This document shows positions 8,369 through 16,584 of a stretch of 33,867 bases of DNA, one piece after another. A model generated the notes under the pieces. It worked only from the letters and a program-made list of their open reading frames with translations. It had not been told where the DNA came from and ran no database searches. The stretch covers positions 1-33,867 of the forward strand of contig JAJZWQ010000009.1 of the NCBI GenBank assembly GCA_021846605.1, given 5' to 3'. The stretch's first letter is position 1. The number at the start of each line of letters is the position of its first letter. The DNA comes from Bacillota bacterium. Lineage in GTDB: Bacteria; Bacillota_E; RBS10-35; JAJYVN01. The position numbers and the translations under genes were made by a program.

Positions 8369-9616
8369 GTGACGCGCATCGGCATCGTGGGGACGGCGCG
8401 GATCCTGCCGTCCCACCTGCGGGGGATGCAGCGGCTCCTGGAGGCCGGGCTCGCCGACTTCCGCGTGACCGCCCTCGTGGGGCGGACCATGGATGGGGCG
8501 CGCTCCTTCCGCTTGCGCGGGGAGGGGCCGCCCCCGCGGCCTCCGGTGGGGACCGGCGGCGATCCCCTGGCGGCGCCGCACATGTACGTGGGCGACCTGC
8601 ATCCCGATACCCTCCCGGAGTGCTACCCCGACGTGGACGCCATGCTGGCCGCGGACGCGGTGGATGCCGTGCTGCTGTTGACGCCCGTCGGCCTGCACCA
8701 CCGGCAGGCCGTGCAGTGCCTGGAGGCGGGGGTCCACGTGCTCTGCGAGAAGCCGCTGGCCGTGAGCGTGCGGGCCGGCCGGGCCATGGTGGAGGCGGCC
8801 CGGCGACACGGACGCACCTTGGGCGTGGCTGAGGGGGTCCGGTACGACCCCGGCGTCCGGCACCAGAGGTGGGCTGTGCAGGCCGGTCTCCTCGGGGATG
8901 TGGAGATGGTCCTCATGGGCGGCGTGGGCACCGATGCCTGGTCGCCTGACCGGATCGTTGCCCGCACCCCCTGGCGCCACCGGAAGATCGAGGCCGGGGG
9001 TGGACCCAGCCTGGACATCGGGGTGCACCAGTTCGACCACATCCGGGCGGTCGCCGGGGAGGTGGTCGAGGTGAGCGCGATGACCGCCCGCTTCGCCGCC
9101 GAGCGCTTCGACCGCGATGCGGCCGGCCAGGTGCTCGACCGTGTGCTCTGCGACGTGGAGGACACCTTCCAGGCCCTCTTCCGCTTGGCGGGGGGCGGCC
9201 TGGGACACGTCGCCTTCTCCTGGGCCGGCCACGGTGCCCCCACGCACTGGCCGGACTCCCCCGTCATCTACGGGTCGCGCGGCGTCCTCCGTGGGGCCCG
9301 CTTCGTGGCGCCCGGCGGCCAGACCGAGGCCCTCTCCGCGTACGCCGAGCGGACGGCCCCCGGGACGGTGCGGAACGGGTGGTTCCCGGGCGGCGTCCGG
9401 GACACCAAGGCGCTGCAGTTCCTGGACTTTCTGCGGGCCGCCGAGCGCGGTACGGACCCCGAGGCCAGCGGGCGCCAGGGGCTGGCGGACCTCGCCTGCG
9501 CCTTCGCGATCCTGGAGTCGGCGGTGGCGGGGCGCGCTGTCTCCGTGGGCGACGTTCTGCAAGGCCGCGTCTACGCGTACCAGGAGGAGATCGACGCCGC
9601 GCACGGCCTGCGCTGA
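8369..9616 (+). CDS. Gfo/Idh/MocA-family NAD(P)-dependent oxidoreductase
   Basis: This 415-residue protein has the two-domain layout of the family. An N-terminal nucleotide fold starts MTRIGIVGTARI, followed by VDAVLLLTPVGLHHRQAVQCLEAG and the active-site CEKPLAV with its conserved Lys. A C-terminal alpha/beta domain contains GGGPSLDIGVHQFDHIRAVAG, where the His of GVHQFD is the usual catalytic position. Such enzymes oxidise or reduce hydroxyls of sugars, inositols or related compounds; the substrate cannot be read here. The GTG start lies behind CGGGGGTGG. It sits 34 nt after the hexulose-phosphate-synthase-like gene, which suggests a shared carbohydrate role, but that is inference. Confidence 0.85.
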   Translation: MTRIGIVGTARILPSHLRGMQRLLEAGLADFRVTALVGRTMDGARSFRLRGEGPPPRPPVGTGGDPLAAPHMYVGDLHPDTLPECYPDVDAMLAADAVDAVLLLTPVGLHHRQAVQCLEAGVHVLCEKPLAVSVRAGRAMVEAARRHGRTLGVAEGVRYDPGVRHQRWAVQAGLLGDVEMVLMGGVGTDAWSPDRIVARTPWRHRKIEAGGGPSLDIGVHQFDHIRAVAGEVVEVSAMTARFAAERFDRDAAGQVLDRVLCDVEDTFQALFRLAGGGLGHVAFSWAGHGAPTHWPDSPVIYGSRGVLRGARFVAPGGQTEALSAYAERTAPGTVRNGWFPGGVRDTKALQFLDFLRAAERGTDPEASGRQGLADLACAFAILESAVAGRAVSVGDVLQGRVYAYQEEIDAAHGLR

Positions 9617-9681
9617 GCACCCAACGGCCCAGCACGGGCCGAGGGGCACCCAGACAGCGCGTTTCTCCGCTCTGACCTTTC

Positions 9682-9710
9682 TTGACTATCCGTGGTCGCC
9701 CGCCTATATT
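9682..9710 (+). promoter_or_regulatory. Promoter of the Hsp20 gene
   Basis: TTGACT and TATATT are separated by exactly 17 nt in the gap after the oxidoreductase gene, about 90 nt before the Hsp20 start. This is a near-consensus sigma-A promoter in an otherwise GC-rich spacer. I see no CIRCE or other heat-shock operator beside it. Confidence 0.75.
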
Positions 9711-9802
9711 CTGGGCATGCCGAGGGTGCGCGTGGCGTCCGGCCCCAGCGGCCGGTCCCCGCGGGCCTGGAGGCGAAGGCTGCCGATGGGGGGTAGGTTG
9801 TC

Positions 9803-10252
9803 GTGTCTGTGGTGCGTTGGGATCCCATCCGCGAGTTTCAGGGCATGCAGCGGAGCTTGGACCGTCTGCTTGACCGGTTCGATGCCCCTGGCCAGCCCCA
9901 GGGCTCCTTCCCGGTGAACGTCTACGAGACGCCGGAGGAACTGATCCTGCGCGCTGACCTGCCCGGCGTGGGGCCGGATGGCGTGGAGGTGCAACTGCAC
10001 CAGGGGCGTCTCCACCTGCGCGCCGCCCGCCGGCCGGAGCCGCCCGAAGGCGCGGATCCCCTCTTGGAGGAGGTCGGCGGCGGGGAGTACGCGCGCTCGT
10101 TCAGCCTGGCGATCCCGGTGGACCCCGACCAGGTCCGGGCCACCGCCGCTGACGGCGTCGTGGAGGTGCGGATCCGGAAGTCTCCAGAGGCGCGGCCGCG
10201 CCGCATCCCGGTGGAGCGCGACCCGCAGTCCGCGCGGGGGGGGGGTGCCTGA
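9803..10252 (+). CDS. Small heat-shock protein, Hsp20/alpha-crystallin family
   Basis: This 149-residue ATP-independent holdase would bind unfolding proteins in the cytoplasm. The N terminus VVRWDPIREFQGMQRSLDRLLDRF is typical of bacterial class A sHSPs. The alpha-crystallin domain runs from about residue 38 (PVNVYETPEELILRADLPGV) through EYARSFSLAIPVDPDQVRATAADGVVEVRI. A short tail contains RRIPVE, a likely I-x-V/I oligomerisation motif. The GTG start follows GGGGTAGG. The gene has its own promoter and is followed by a long non-coding stretch, so it is probably a single-gene unit. Confidence 0.92.
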   Translation: MSVVRWDPIREFQGMQRSLDRLLDRFDAPGQPQGSFPVNVYETPEELILRADLPGVGPDGVEVQLHQGRLHLRAARRPEPPEGADPLLEEVGGGEYARSFSLAIPVDPDQVRATAADGVVEVRIRKSPEARPRRIPVERDPQSARGGGA

Positions 10253-10734
10253 CCCGGGAAGCCTGTACGCCTTTCTCCGCCAAGAGGGCGCCACTCCTTT
10301 CGGTTGTTCCTGCCCGGGGCTGGACCCACCCAGCCTGCGGGGGGCAGCCCCTCCCGTTCAAGGGCCCGTGCCTCCGAGCGGGGGGCGCGGCCCAAGGCCG
10401 GGGGCCCGCCGTTCAGGGGGACAGGCCGGGGGGACACCCCCCCGGATCCCCCGTGCCCGGGCATGGGTCTCACGGCCTCTCCCGGAGGGGGAGCCCCGAG
10501 CCCCAGCAGCGGCCCCGGACCCAAGCATGACTTCGCGCGGGGGGGGCCGCCGCCGCCGAAGCGCGGTGACCGTCGCGCGGCCCCCGCCCTTGGCCGGGGG
10601 CCGCCCCGCTTTCCGCCGGCCTGTCCGCCCGCCGCCCCGACCCCCCATCACGCACCAAGCATCGGGCCAGGCTGTCGGCACGCCTTGCGGCCGCGCCGCA
10701 TATCCGCCTGTGCAACCTGGAAGGGGGAAGCGCG
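10253..10734. other. Gene-free GC-rich spacer
   Basis: About 480 nt without a recognisable gene. It is extremely rich in G and C runs, with several short GC hairpins. One near 10426-10444 (CCGGGGGG, 3-nt loop, CCCCCCCGG) could end transcription after the Hsp20 gene but lacks a T-run. Open frames here are long only because of GC content, and none has a convincing ribosome site or family match. Confidence 0.5.
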
Positions 10735-11262
10735 GTGACGGTGCACCCCCAGGCGGAGGTCGAACCCGGAGCGGTGGTCGGTGCGGGGACGCGGATCTGG
10801 CGCTGGGCGCACGTGCGCGCCGGGGCGCGCATCGGGAGGGATTGCGTGTTGGGCGAGGGGGTGTTCGTCGACGGCGGGGTCTGCCTGGGAGACCGCGTGA
10901 AGCTGGAGAGCGACGTGGCGGTCTTCTCGGGCGTCACGATGGGGGATGACGTGGTGGTCGGCCGTGGCGCCACGTTCGCCGGCGACCGCCTGCCGCCGCG
11001 CCTGGCCGCGACGCTGGTGGGCTGCGGGGTGCGGGTGGGGGCCCACGCCAGCGTGGCGGGTGGTGTCGAGTTGGGGGCCTGCTGTGTGGTCGAGGCGGAG
11101 GCGGTCGTCACCGACAGCGTGCCGGCTGGCGCCGTGGCCGCCGCCCGGTCCACGGCGTCCGCGAACGGCCCGTGCGACTGCGGGTCCCCCCCGGCGGCGC
11201 GCCCGATCTGCCCGCGCTGCGGGCGCGGATCGCCTGCGGGCATGGCCCAGGTGGGCCCGTAG
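10735..11262 (+). CDS. Left-handed beta-helix (hexapeptide) N-acyltransferase, WbpD/WlbB-like
   Basis: Imperfect hexapeptide repeats from residue 3 on (AEVEPGAVVGAGTRIWRWAHV, split in the family by I-W-x-x-A-H-V, then ARIGRDCVLGEGVFVDGGV) match sugar N-acetyltransferases. The closest type appears to be WbpD/WlbB, which acetylate UDP-3-amino-GlcNAcA in surface polysaccharide synthesis using acetyl-CoA. The family's NDRxPR-like loop is seen as AGDRLPPRL. The 175-residue protein ends with a non-helical tail containing CDCG and, 9 residues later, CPRCG, which could bind zinc. The GTG start is behind GGAAGGGGGAAG. No glycan cluster surrounds it, so substrate is open. Confidence 0.75.
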   Translation: MTVHPQAEVEPGAVVGAGTRIWRWAHVRAGARIGRDCVLGEGVFVDGGVCLGDRVKLESDVAVFSGVTMGDDVVVGRGATFAGDRLPPRLAATLVGCGVRVGAHASVAGGVELGACCVVEAEAVVTDSVPAGAVAAARSTASANGPCDCGSPPAARPICPRCGRGSPAGMAQVGP

Positions 11263-11454
11263 CGCGGCATCGCGCGGACGGGTGCTGTCGAGGGAGAGGG
11301 CGCCGTGCCCCGGCGGCACGAATCCTGGTCGTGATGCCCCCTGTCGGCCCGACATCTGACAGGGCCTGTCGGACGGCTTGCCCGGCGGTTTTGCCGGTGC
11401 GGCAGGGGAGCCGGGTCCGGCCCGGCGAAGCCAGGCCGCGCCGGGGGGATAACA

Positions 11455-12717
11455 ATGGCGCTCTGCATCGTGCACGCGGCGGACCTGCACCTGGATACGC
11501 CCTTCTCCGGACTCGGGCGGGTTGCGCCAGACGTGGCGGCGGCCCTGCAGGACGCGTCTCTGAAAGCCTGGGACAACCTCGTCCGTCTCACCCTGGACGA
11601 ACGGGCGGACGTGCTCCTCCTGGCTGGAGACATCTACGACGGCCCCGAGCGGGGACTGCGCGCGCAACTCCGGGTGCTGGAGGGGTTGCGGCGTCTCAGC
11701 GGCGTGGGCGTGCGCACGTTCATCGTGCATGGCGACCAGGACCCGCTGGACGGGAACTGGTCGGCGGTGCGCCGCTGGCCGGACGGGGTGCACTTCTTCG
11801 GGACGGAGCGCGTCGAGCGCATCCCGCTGGGCGAGGTGGCCGGGGTGTCCGGGATCAGCTGCGCACGCCGGGACGAGCCGCGCGACCTGGCGGCCCTGTT
11901 CGGCCGGGAGGTTGCCGGTGGGTTGGAGATCGGGCTTCTGCACTGCAGCCTGGGCGCGGATCCCGCACACGCGCCCTGTGCCCCCACCACCGCCGAGGAG
12001 TTGGCCGACGCCGGCCTGGACTACTGGGCCCTGGGCCACGTGCACACCCGCCGGGAGGTGCACGCCGGGCATCCCTGGATCGAGTATCCGGGCAATCTGC
12101 AGGGGCTCAGCCCAGCCCCTGGCGAGCTCGGCCCGAAAGGAGCCCTGGTGGTGCGCGCCGATCCGGAGAGGGGGCAGGTGGACCCGCCCCGCTTGGTGCC
12201 ACTGGACAGCGTTCGCTTCCTGGACCTCTCCCTCGACGTCTCGGAGGCCCCGGACGTGCCCGCCGCGCTCGGCCTGGTGGGAGAGGCGCTGGACGCCACG
12301 CGGGAGGCGCACGCCGGCCGCGGCCTGATCCTCCGTCTGACCCTGGGCGGCCGCGGTGCGGCCGGAGGGGATCTGCGCGCCCGCGGTGCGTCTGAGATCC
12401 TCCGCCAACTCCGGGAGGAGGCGCTCGGCCAGGAGCCTCTTGTCTGGTGGCAGGGCGTCACCCTGGACTTTCCCCGCGGCTGGCGGCGCGAGGATCTGCT
12501 GGGGAGGGGCGACTTCGTGGCCGAACTGCTGACCCAGGTGGACAAGCTGGCCGAAGACCCCCTGCCCTTTGTGCGCGAAGCCGGTCGCATCAGCGCGACG
12601 CTGGCGGGACGCGCGCGCGCCGCAGGGTTGGATGAGCGGACGGCCGCGGCGCTCCTGGCGGCGGCGGAGGACCGCTGCCTGGACCTTCTGCTGCCGGGCG
12701 GGGGGGATGGCGCGTGA
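11455..12717 (+). CDS. YhaO/SbcD-like metallophosphoesterase (DNA repair exonuclease family)
   Basis: This 420-residue protein pairs with the downstream ATPase, as SbcD pairs with SbcC or YhaO with YhaN. Calcineurin-like motifs visible are D10-L-H12 in IVHAADLHLDTPF, LAGDIYDG, LLHCSL and LGHVHTR. The motif normally read GNHD appears as GDQD (residues 93-96), so both the metal-binding Asn and the catalytic His are changed. The C-terminal part beyond about residue 250 is the adaptor region. The ATG follows GGGGGGATAACA. Its stop overlaps the next start (GTGA), indicating coupled synthesis. Nuclease activity should not be assumed given the altered motif. Confidence 0.85.
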   Translation: MALCIVHAADLHLDTPFSGLGRVAPDVAAALQDASLKAWDNLVRLTLDERADVLLLAGDIYDGPERGLRAQLRVLEGLRRLSGVGVRTFIVHGDQDPLDGNWSAVRRWPDGVHFFGTERVERIPLGEVAGVSGISCARRDEPRDLAALFGREVAGGLEIGLLHCSLGADPAHAPCAPTTAEELADAGLDYWALGHVHTRREVHAGHPWIEYPGNLQGLSPAPGELGPKGALVVRADPERGQVDPPRLVPLDSVRFLDLSLDVSEAPDVPAALGLVGEALDATREAHAGRGLILRLTLGGRGAAGGDLRARGASEILRQLREEALGQEPLVWWQGVTLDFPRGWRREDLLGRGDFVAELLTQVDKLAEDPLPFVREAGRISATLAGRARAAGLDERTAAALLAAAEDRCLDLLLPGGGDGA

Positions 12718-15632
12718 TTGTGCGCGGCTGGCAAGTAGACGGATTTGGCGCGCTCAGCGGCTTTGCGGTCGAGGATCTGGGACCGGGGCTCACGGTGGTC
12801 GCCGGACCCAACGAGGCCGGAAAGTCCACCCTGCTGGCCTTCCTGCGCTTCTGCCTCTTCGGGTTCCCCCGCCCCCGCGGCGGCGCCCGCCACGAGCCCC
12901 TGCGCGGGGGCCGGCACGGCGGCCGGCTGGCGCTGTCTGAGGGGGGACGGGACGGGGTGTGGTGGGTCGAGCGCTACACGGACCGCCGCTTGCCGGCCAT
13001 CGTGGCTCCGGACGGCACGGGCGCCGAACCCTCCGAGTTGGCACGCCTCCTGGGGGGCGCGGACGCCGGGGTCTTTGCCGCCGTCTTCGCCTTCGGGCTC
13101 GCGGAGTTATCGAGTCTGGCCTCCCTGACCGACCAGGGGGTCCGGGACCAGATCTTCTCCGCGGGCATCACGGGAGCGGGTGCCGACGTGCGCCAGGCGC
13201 TGCAACGCCTGGAGACGGAGGCCCAGGCGCTTCTGCGCCCCAGGGGGCACTCCCGCATCCAGGAACTCCTGGTCCGCATCGAGCAGAACCGGCGGGACCT
13301 GGCCGCCGCCCGACAGGCGGCGGACGCCTATCCCAGCCTCCTGCAGCGCCAGATGGATGCCGGAGCGGGGGTGGCCGGCCTGGCCGGGGAACTGGCCGCG
13401 CTGCGGCTGCGTGAACGGCACCGGCGGCGCCTGTTAGAGGTCTGGCCGCTGTGGCAGCGGTGCGCAGCCACCCGCGCGCGGGCGGACGCCATGCGGGATC
13501 CCGGTCCGTTCCCCCCGGACGGCGAGACCCGTCTGGAGGCACTGCAGGCGGTGCGCCAGAAGGCGCGGAAAGCCGTGCTGCGCCTGCGCCAGGAGAGCGA
13601 GGGCCTGGCGACCCGCCCGCGGCTTTCGGAAAATGTCTCTGGCGCCATCGTCACCCTGGCGGCGCAGGCCGCCCTCCAGCGGCAGCGCCTGGACGATCTG
13701 CCGTCGATGGAGGCGGAACTCCGCCAACTCCGGGTCCGTCGCGGAGCGGCCATCGCCGAGATGGGGCCGGAATGGGACGAGGCCCGGATGGGGGCCGCGG
13801 ATGCCTCGGTCTCCACGCTGGAGGGGGTTGCGGCCTGGGGAGACCGCCTGCGCCAGGCCGCCGAGGACCTGCGCGCCGCCGAAGCGCTCAGCGACGCGGC
13901 CGAGGTCAACCTCGCCGCGACGCGCTCCGGCCTGGAAGCCCTGCGGGTGCCGTTCCCCTCCCTCCAGGCGTGGGAGCGCGCGGGCGACGCCGTCGCCGCC
14001 CGCGTGGTCTGGGCTCGGGGCGGGGTCTGGCTGTTGGGGGGCGGCGTGGCCTTCGCCCTGGCCGGGTTGGCCCTGTGGGCCCTGGGCCACGCGGCGCCAG
14101 CCGCCGGTGGCGGCGCGGTCGCCGTGGCCCTGTGCGTGTGGGGCCGCCGCGGCCTGGGTCTGCGCGGCGCCGAGTTGGCGTTGGCGTACTGGCAGCGTCA
14201 GGAGGCAGCCGTGCGCGAACGTGACGCCCTGGAACGCCAAGCCGCGATTTTGGAGCGCACCCTGGACGAGCGGCGCGCCCTGACGCGGCGGACCGCCGCC
14301 GCCAAGGAGCACCTGGAACGGGCTTGGGCGGAGGCCTGTTCGGCGGCGGGCGTCCCGGTGGCCCTGCGGCCGGAGGGGGTCCGGGCCTTCGTCCAGGCGC
14401 TGCAGCGCGCCCGGGAACTCGATGCGGCGGTCAAGGCCGCCAGCGCGCGCCGGGTGGCGCTGGAAAAGGCTCTCGCCGCATGGGAGGCCAGAGCGCGCTC
14501 GGCGGCGCGCATGGCCGGCGGGCCCCAGGAGACCGGGGCCGCACTGGTGTCCTGGGTGCTGGACGCGGAGGCGCGCGTGCGCCGCGAGCGCGAGGAGGCT
14601 CTGCTCGCCGAGCAACTGGATGCCCGGCTGGCCGAGGCGGAGCAGGCGCTGGCCGAACTCGACGGGCAGTGGGTCGCCCTGCTGGCGGCCGCCGGGCTGC
14701 GGTCCTCCGGCGCGTCGGCGGCGGAGGCGGGGGAGGCCGAGGCCTTCCGCGCCCAAGGGGCCCGCGCGCGGCAATACCGGGAGGCCGGCGAAGTGCTGGC
14801 GGTACTGGAGGATCAGTTGGCGACCGCCCTGGGGGAGGGGGCGGCCGCCCAGGCCCTGCGGGTGGAACTGCAGGAGGGCGGCGTGGCGGGGTGGGAAGCG
14901 GACCTGGAGCGCCTGGAGGCGGAGACCGCGCGCTGCGAACAGGAGCAACTCGCGGCCGCCCGGGCCGAACGCGAGGCGGAGTTGGAGCGCGAGGCGCTGG
15001 AGCGCGCCGCGGACATCGCGCGCCTGGCCGCCGAGGCCGAGGGGTTGCGCACCGAACTGGCCGACGCCCTGTGCGCGTATCGCACCAACACCGTGGCGCA
15101 GGCCCTCCTGCGCGGGACGCTGACCGAGTTCATGGCGGCGCGGCAGCCCGATGTCCTACGGGTGGCCTCGGGCGCGCTGGCCGGTATCACCGCAGGGCGG
15201 TACGCCCGCGTCGTGCAGGACGAGCGCGGCGACAACCTGGCCGTACTGGACCAAGCCGGACGGCGGTTGGAACCGGAGTGGCTGAGCCGCGGAACGCAGG
15301 AGCAGTTGTATCTGGCCCTGCGCCTGGGCCTGGCCGCCTCGTTTGCCCGCCGCTCCAGCGCCCTTCCCGTGATTATGGACGATGTGCTGGTGAACTTCGA
15401 CCCTCAGCGGGCCAGCCAGACCGCCCGCTTCCTGGCGGCGTTCGCCCGGGGCCATGCCGGGCAGGACCAGGGACAGGTGCTCGTGTTCACCTGCCATCCC
15501 GACAGCGTGCGCGCCCTGCGCGAGGCGGACCCCGAGTGCCGGGTGGTGGATATGCCAGGGCCCTGGGCCCGCACCCAGCGGGAGGCGGCGGCCGCGCGCG
15601 ATCCCGGCCCCGCCCGTCGACGCCGCTCGTAG
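12714..15632 (+). CDS. YhaN-like AAA/SMC-type ATPase, partner of the YhaO-like protein
   Basis: This 972-residue protein has Walker A at residues 31-39 (GPNEAGKST). A long Ala/Arg/Glu-rich coiled-coil region follows, with two hydrophobic segments at about 437-475 (LLGGGVAFALAGLALWALG and GGGAVAVALCVWG). The ABC-type signature is LSRGTQEQLYLALRL near 858, Walker B is LPVIMDDVLVNFD near 884, and the switch His is in FTCHPDS near 926. The central membrane-like pair in the coiled coil is characteristic of YhaN and distinguishes it from cytoplasmic SbcC. The CxxC zinc hook of SbcC/Rad50 is absent. It probably forms a membrane-anchored complex with the upstream product. Confidence 0.88.
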   Translation: MIVRGWQVDGFGALSGFAVEDLGPGLTVVAGPNEAGKSTLLAFLRFCLFGFPRPRGGARHEPLRGGRHGGRLALSEGGRDGVWWVERYTDRRLPAIVAPDGTGAEPSELARLLGGADAGVFAAVFAFGLAELSSLASLTDQGVRDQIFSAGITGAGADVRQALQRLETEAQALLRPRGHSRIQELLVRIEQNRRDLAAARQAADAYPSLLQRQMDAGAGVAGLAGELAALRLRERHRRRLLEVWPLWQRCAATRARADAMRDPGPFPPDGETRLEALQAVRQKARKAVLRLRQESEGLATRPRLSENVSGAIVTLAAQAALQRQRLDDLPSMEAELRQLRVRRGAAIAEMGPEWDEARMGAADASVSTLEGVAAWGDRLRQAAEDLRAAEALSDAAEVNLAATRSGLEALRVPFPSLQAWERAGDAVAARVVWARGGVWLLGGGVAFALAGLALWALGHAAPAAGGGAVAVALCVWGRRGLGLRGAELALAYWQRQEAAVRERDALERQAAILERTLDERRALTRRTAAAKEHLERAWAEACSAAGVPVALRPEGVRAFVQALQRARELDAAVKAASARRVALEKALAAWEARARSAARMAGGPQETGAALVSWVLDAEARVRREREEALLAEQLDARLAEAEQALAELDGQWVALLAAAGLRSSGASAAEAGEAEAFRAQGARARQYREAGEVLAVLEDQLATALGEGAAAQALRVELQEGGVAGWEADLERLEAETARCEQEQLAAARAEREAELEREALERAADIARLAAEAEGLRTELADALCAYRTNTVAQALLRGTLTEFMAARQPDVLRVASGALAGITAGRYARVVQDERGDNLAVLDQAGRRLEPEWLSRGTQEQLYLALRLGLAASFARRSSALPVIMDDVLVNFDPQRASQTARFLAAFARGHAGQDQGQVLVFTCHPDSVRALREADPECRVVDMPGPWARTQREAAAARDPGPARRRRS

Positions 15633-15659
15633 TCCAAAATGCCTTGGGCCGCTTGACCT

Positions 15660-15679
15660 GAGCACATTTCCGAGTGCTC
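15660..15679 (+). promoter_or_regulatory. Dyad between the yhaN stop and the suf promoter
   Basis: GAGCAC, an 8-nt loop and GTGCTC form a perfect 6-bp dyad ending 10 nt before the suf -35 box. CTTTT follows shortly after. It could be a weak terminator for the upstream pair or an operator for a suf regulator. The sequence does not decide between them. Confidence 0.4.
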
Positions 15680-15689
15680 CGCTCAGCTT

Positions 15690-15719
15690 TTGACACGCCC
15701 AGCCCGGGAGGCCTATAAT
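15690..15719 (+). promoter_or_regulatory. Consensus promoter of the suf operon
   Basis: Perfect TTGACA and TATAAT hexamers with an 18-nt spacer lie about 100 nt before the sufC start chosen here. This is the best promoter in the window and implies strong expression. An ATG at 15718 overlaps the -10 box, so it cannot be the translation start from this promoter. Confidence 0.85.
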
Positions 15720-15816
15720 GGCGCGGTGCGAGGCGGCGGACCGCCCCGCCCGCCCGGCTGGGTGGGCCGGACGGGCGGCTTGTTGGTGCCTGCAAGCGGA
15801 CTGGGGGGCATGGCGC

Positions 15817-16584
15817 GTGGATGGTACGGCGCTGGAGATCGAGAGCCTGCGGGTTGCGGTGGAGGGGAAACAGATCCTGCGCGGGGTCGAACTGCGCGTC
15901 GGACCCGGCGAGGTGCACGCCGTCATGGGGCCCAACGGCTCGGGGAAGAGCACGATGGCCAACACCCTGGCGGGGCACCCGCGCTATCAGGTGCTGGGCG
16001 GCGAGGTGCGGCTGGGCGGGCAGAGCATCCTGAACATGAGTCCAGACGAACGGTCCCGCGCTGGCCTGTTTCTGGCGTTTCAGTACCCGGTCGAGGTGCC
16101 GGGCGTGACGGTGGCCAACTTCATCCACAGCGCGCTGAAGGCCCGCGGCCGGGAGATGCCCTTCGTCCAATTCCGCAAGCTGCTGCTGGAGAAGATCCAC
16201 CTCCTGGACTGGGACGAGGCCGTCGCGCGGCGGTACCTGAACGAGGGTTTCTCGGGCGGCGAGCGCAAGCGCAACGAAATCCTGCAGATGGCCATGCTGG
16301 AGCCCAAGATGGCCATCATGGACGAGACGGACTCCGGCCTGGACATCGACAGCATCCAGATCGTGAGCCGCGGCGTCAATTCGCTGCGCGGCTCGGGCCT
16401 GGGCCTCCTGGTCATCACCCACTACGAGCGCATCCTGCGCTACATCCAACCCCAGTTCGTCCATGTGATGTTCGAGGGGCGCATCGTGCGCAGCGGTGGG
16501 CCGGAACTCGTGCAGAAGATCGAGGCGGAGGGGTACGACTGGATCCGGGAAGAAGTCCCCGCGGCCGGATCGGGGGGGCAGTGA
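15817..16584 (+). CDS. sufC: Fe-S cluster assembly ATPase SufC
   Basis: SufC is the ABC-type ATPase of the SUF scaffold complex. The 255-residue product has Walker A GPNGSGKST (38-46) and a Q-loop in FLAFQYPVEVPGV. The SufC-specific signature is NEGFSGGERKRNEILQM, Walker B plus D-loop is MAIMDETDSGLDID, and the switch is VITHYERIL. The GTG start has a GGGGGG tract 8 nt upstream and lies downstream of the consensus promoter. Reading from the earlier ATG would add a Cys/Trp/Arg-rich leader unlike the family. The stop overlaps sufD (GTGA). Confidence 0.94.
   Translation: MDGTALEIESLRVAVEGKQILRGVELRVGPGEVHAVMGPNGSGKSTMANTLAGHPRYQVLGGEVRLGGQSILNMSPDERSRAGLFLAFQYPVEVPGVTVANFIHSALKARGREMPFVQFRKLLLEKIHLLDWDEAVARRYLNEGFSGGERKRNEILQMAMLEPKMAIMDETDSGLDIDSIQIVSRGVNSLRGSGLGLLVITHYERILRYIQPQFVHVMFEGRIVRSGGPELVQKIEAEGYDWIREEVPAAGSGGQ

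Noticed and set aside
10253..10734. Proline-rich protein genes on either strand of the spacer
   Set aside because: Composition reflects G and C runs, and no start has a supporting ribosome site or family similarity.
15718..15816. Upstream ATG giving sufC a 33-residue N-terminal leader
   Set aside because: The ATG overlaps the -10 box of a perfect promoter, and the leader is Cys/Trp/Arg-rich and unlike any SufC. The GTG at 15817 has a ribosome site and fits the family length.
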